A stretch of DNA of 64,000 bases, taken from CALLPQ01 sp964392325. GTDB taxonomy: Bacteria > Pseudomonadota > Alphaproteobacteria > Caulobacterales > Parvularculaceae. The stretch covers positions 62,001-126,000 of the forward strand of contig CAYMPJ010000001.1 of assembly GCA_964392325.1 (NCBI GenBank), in the 5' to 3' direction. Positions within the stretch are counted from its first letter, which is position 1. Every line of letters starts with the position of its first letter. Made by a program: the position numbers and the translations under genes. The notes under the pieces were generated by a model. That model was given only the letters and a program-made list of their open reading frames with translations, ran no database searches and was not told where the DNA came from. This document shows, piece by piece, positions 63,708 through 64,000 of this stretch.

Positions 63708-64000
63708 TCACGGTTTCGCGATATATTGGGCAAAAGCGTGATCTAAGATTTCATCCGATAACACCATTAATCGCGCTTCAAAAGTCCAAAGGAGCGCTGT
63801 TTTTACCGCTCGATCGGGATAGATTTCCTGAATAAGGGCGCGGTAGGCTGCCATCTGCACAATATAATCATCGGCCACATCGCTCTCGCTTTTTGGGGGT
63901 GGTTGATTGGTTTTGTGATCGACGATTAAAACCTCATTGTCAGATATTGCTAGCCGGTCAATTTGACCGTTTATCATAATGTCTTCGCGCGCCCCCTTGG
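63708..64000 (-). CDS. addA: AddA helicase-nuclease, C-terminal end (cut by window edge)
   Basis: This is the last 97 codons of AddA, a subunit of the AddAB helicase-nuclease that processes double-strand breaks. The visible part holds the RecB-type nuclease motif GQIDRLAISDNEVLIVDHKT (Asp, then Asp-x-Lys), followed by the QMAAYRALIQEIYP segment. The frame is open through the right edge (KGAREDIMINGQIDRL), so no start lies in the window. Confidence 0.85.
   Translation of the reverse strand, partial: KGAREDIMINGQIDRLAISDNEVLIVDHKTNQPPPKSESDVADDYIVQMAAYRALIQEIYPDRAVKTALLWTFEARLMVLSDEILDHAFAQYIAKP

Noticed and set aside
1..64000. tRNA, rRNA, insertion sequences, prophage
   Set aside because: No cloverleaf with a standard T-loop sequence, no rRNA segments, and no transposase, integrase or phage structural proteins were seen when reading the gaps and frames by eye.

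Overview
The window reads as a chromosome segment of a marine alphaproteobacterium with moderate to low GC (roughly 45-50% by eye). The placement rests on gene order and families typical of that class: recA close to alaS, an fxsA/secB block divergent from Tim44-like/mltA/smr genes, trxA downstream of addA, a membrane-bound CycM-type cytochrome c, sdhC-sdhD-sdhA, and LexA-type direct repeats (GAAC-N7-GAAC form) upstream of recA. The presence of dimethylsulfoniopropionate (DMSP) genes argues for a marine surface-water habitat. I cannot fix the order or family from the sequence alone.

Layout. 1-7.5 kb: the start of a threonine dehydratase (cut by the left edge), an exported M1 metallopeptidase coupled to a DUF6702-like protein, a small chorismate mutase, a DUF1428 protein, an M28 lipoprotein peptidase and a DUF2855 protein. 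7.7-19.1 kb: a DMSP locus. On the + strand are a BCCT transporter and DMSP demethylase dmdA. Facing them on the - strand is a run of six genes: DMSP lyase dddP, a MetY-type sulfhydrylase, an alpha/beta hydrolase, a 3-hydroxyacyl-CoA dehydrogenase/enoyl-CoA hydratase, an acyl-CoA ligase and an MDR oxidoreductase. A lytic transglycosylase lies directly upstream of dddP. 20.7-29.5 kb: a serine hydrolase, a SulP transporter, two small membrane proteins, an unusual membrane-anchored prephenate-dehydratase/ACT-like protein, an acyltransferase and an M20 hydrolase. 29.7-36.1 kb: hslU (no hslV seen), cytochrome c, secB, fxsA, and then the Tim44-like, mltA and smr genes. 36.7-42.9 kb: a LuxR-type regulator with a long basic N-terminus, a YbjN-like exported protein, sdhCDA without sdhB, and phenylalanine 4-hydroxylase. 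43-49.3 kb: an Uup-type ABC-F ATPase, an HTH-like hypothetical protein, a protein with five 19-residue tandem repeats, a membrane protein, a double-FKBP lipoprotein and a second trans-sulfuration enzyme. 49.3-64 kb: alaS, a VOC protein, recA with LexA-like boxes, MAPEG, a vWA lipoprotein, a TSUP permease, a GFA protein, cysS, an SDR, gluQ, a GMC oxidoreductase, a 60-residue small protein, trxA and the 3' end of addA.

How they work together. The most coherent system is the DMSP locus. The BCCT carrier can import DMSP. DmdA would send the methyl group to tetrahydrofolate and make methylmercaptopropionate, while DddP would cleave DMSP to dimethyl sulfide and acrylate. The acyl-CoA ligase, bifunctional beta-oxidation protein and hydrolase could handle the carbon skeletons, and the MetY-type enzyme could recapture methanethiol or sulfide as methionine or homocysteine. 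The assignments of DmdA and DddP are strong. The roles of the remaining - strand genes in DMSP use are inferred from position.

Other items worth a second look are the prephenate-dehydratase-like protein with a C-terminal membrane anchor, the tandem-repeat protein at 45.8 kb, the missing sdhB and hslV, the LuxR solo with inverted repeats in its upstream region, and an SDR whose catalytic Tyr and Lys are replaced. I saw no tRNA or rRNA genes, insertion sequences, prophage genes or CRISPR arrays.
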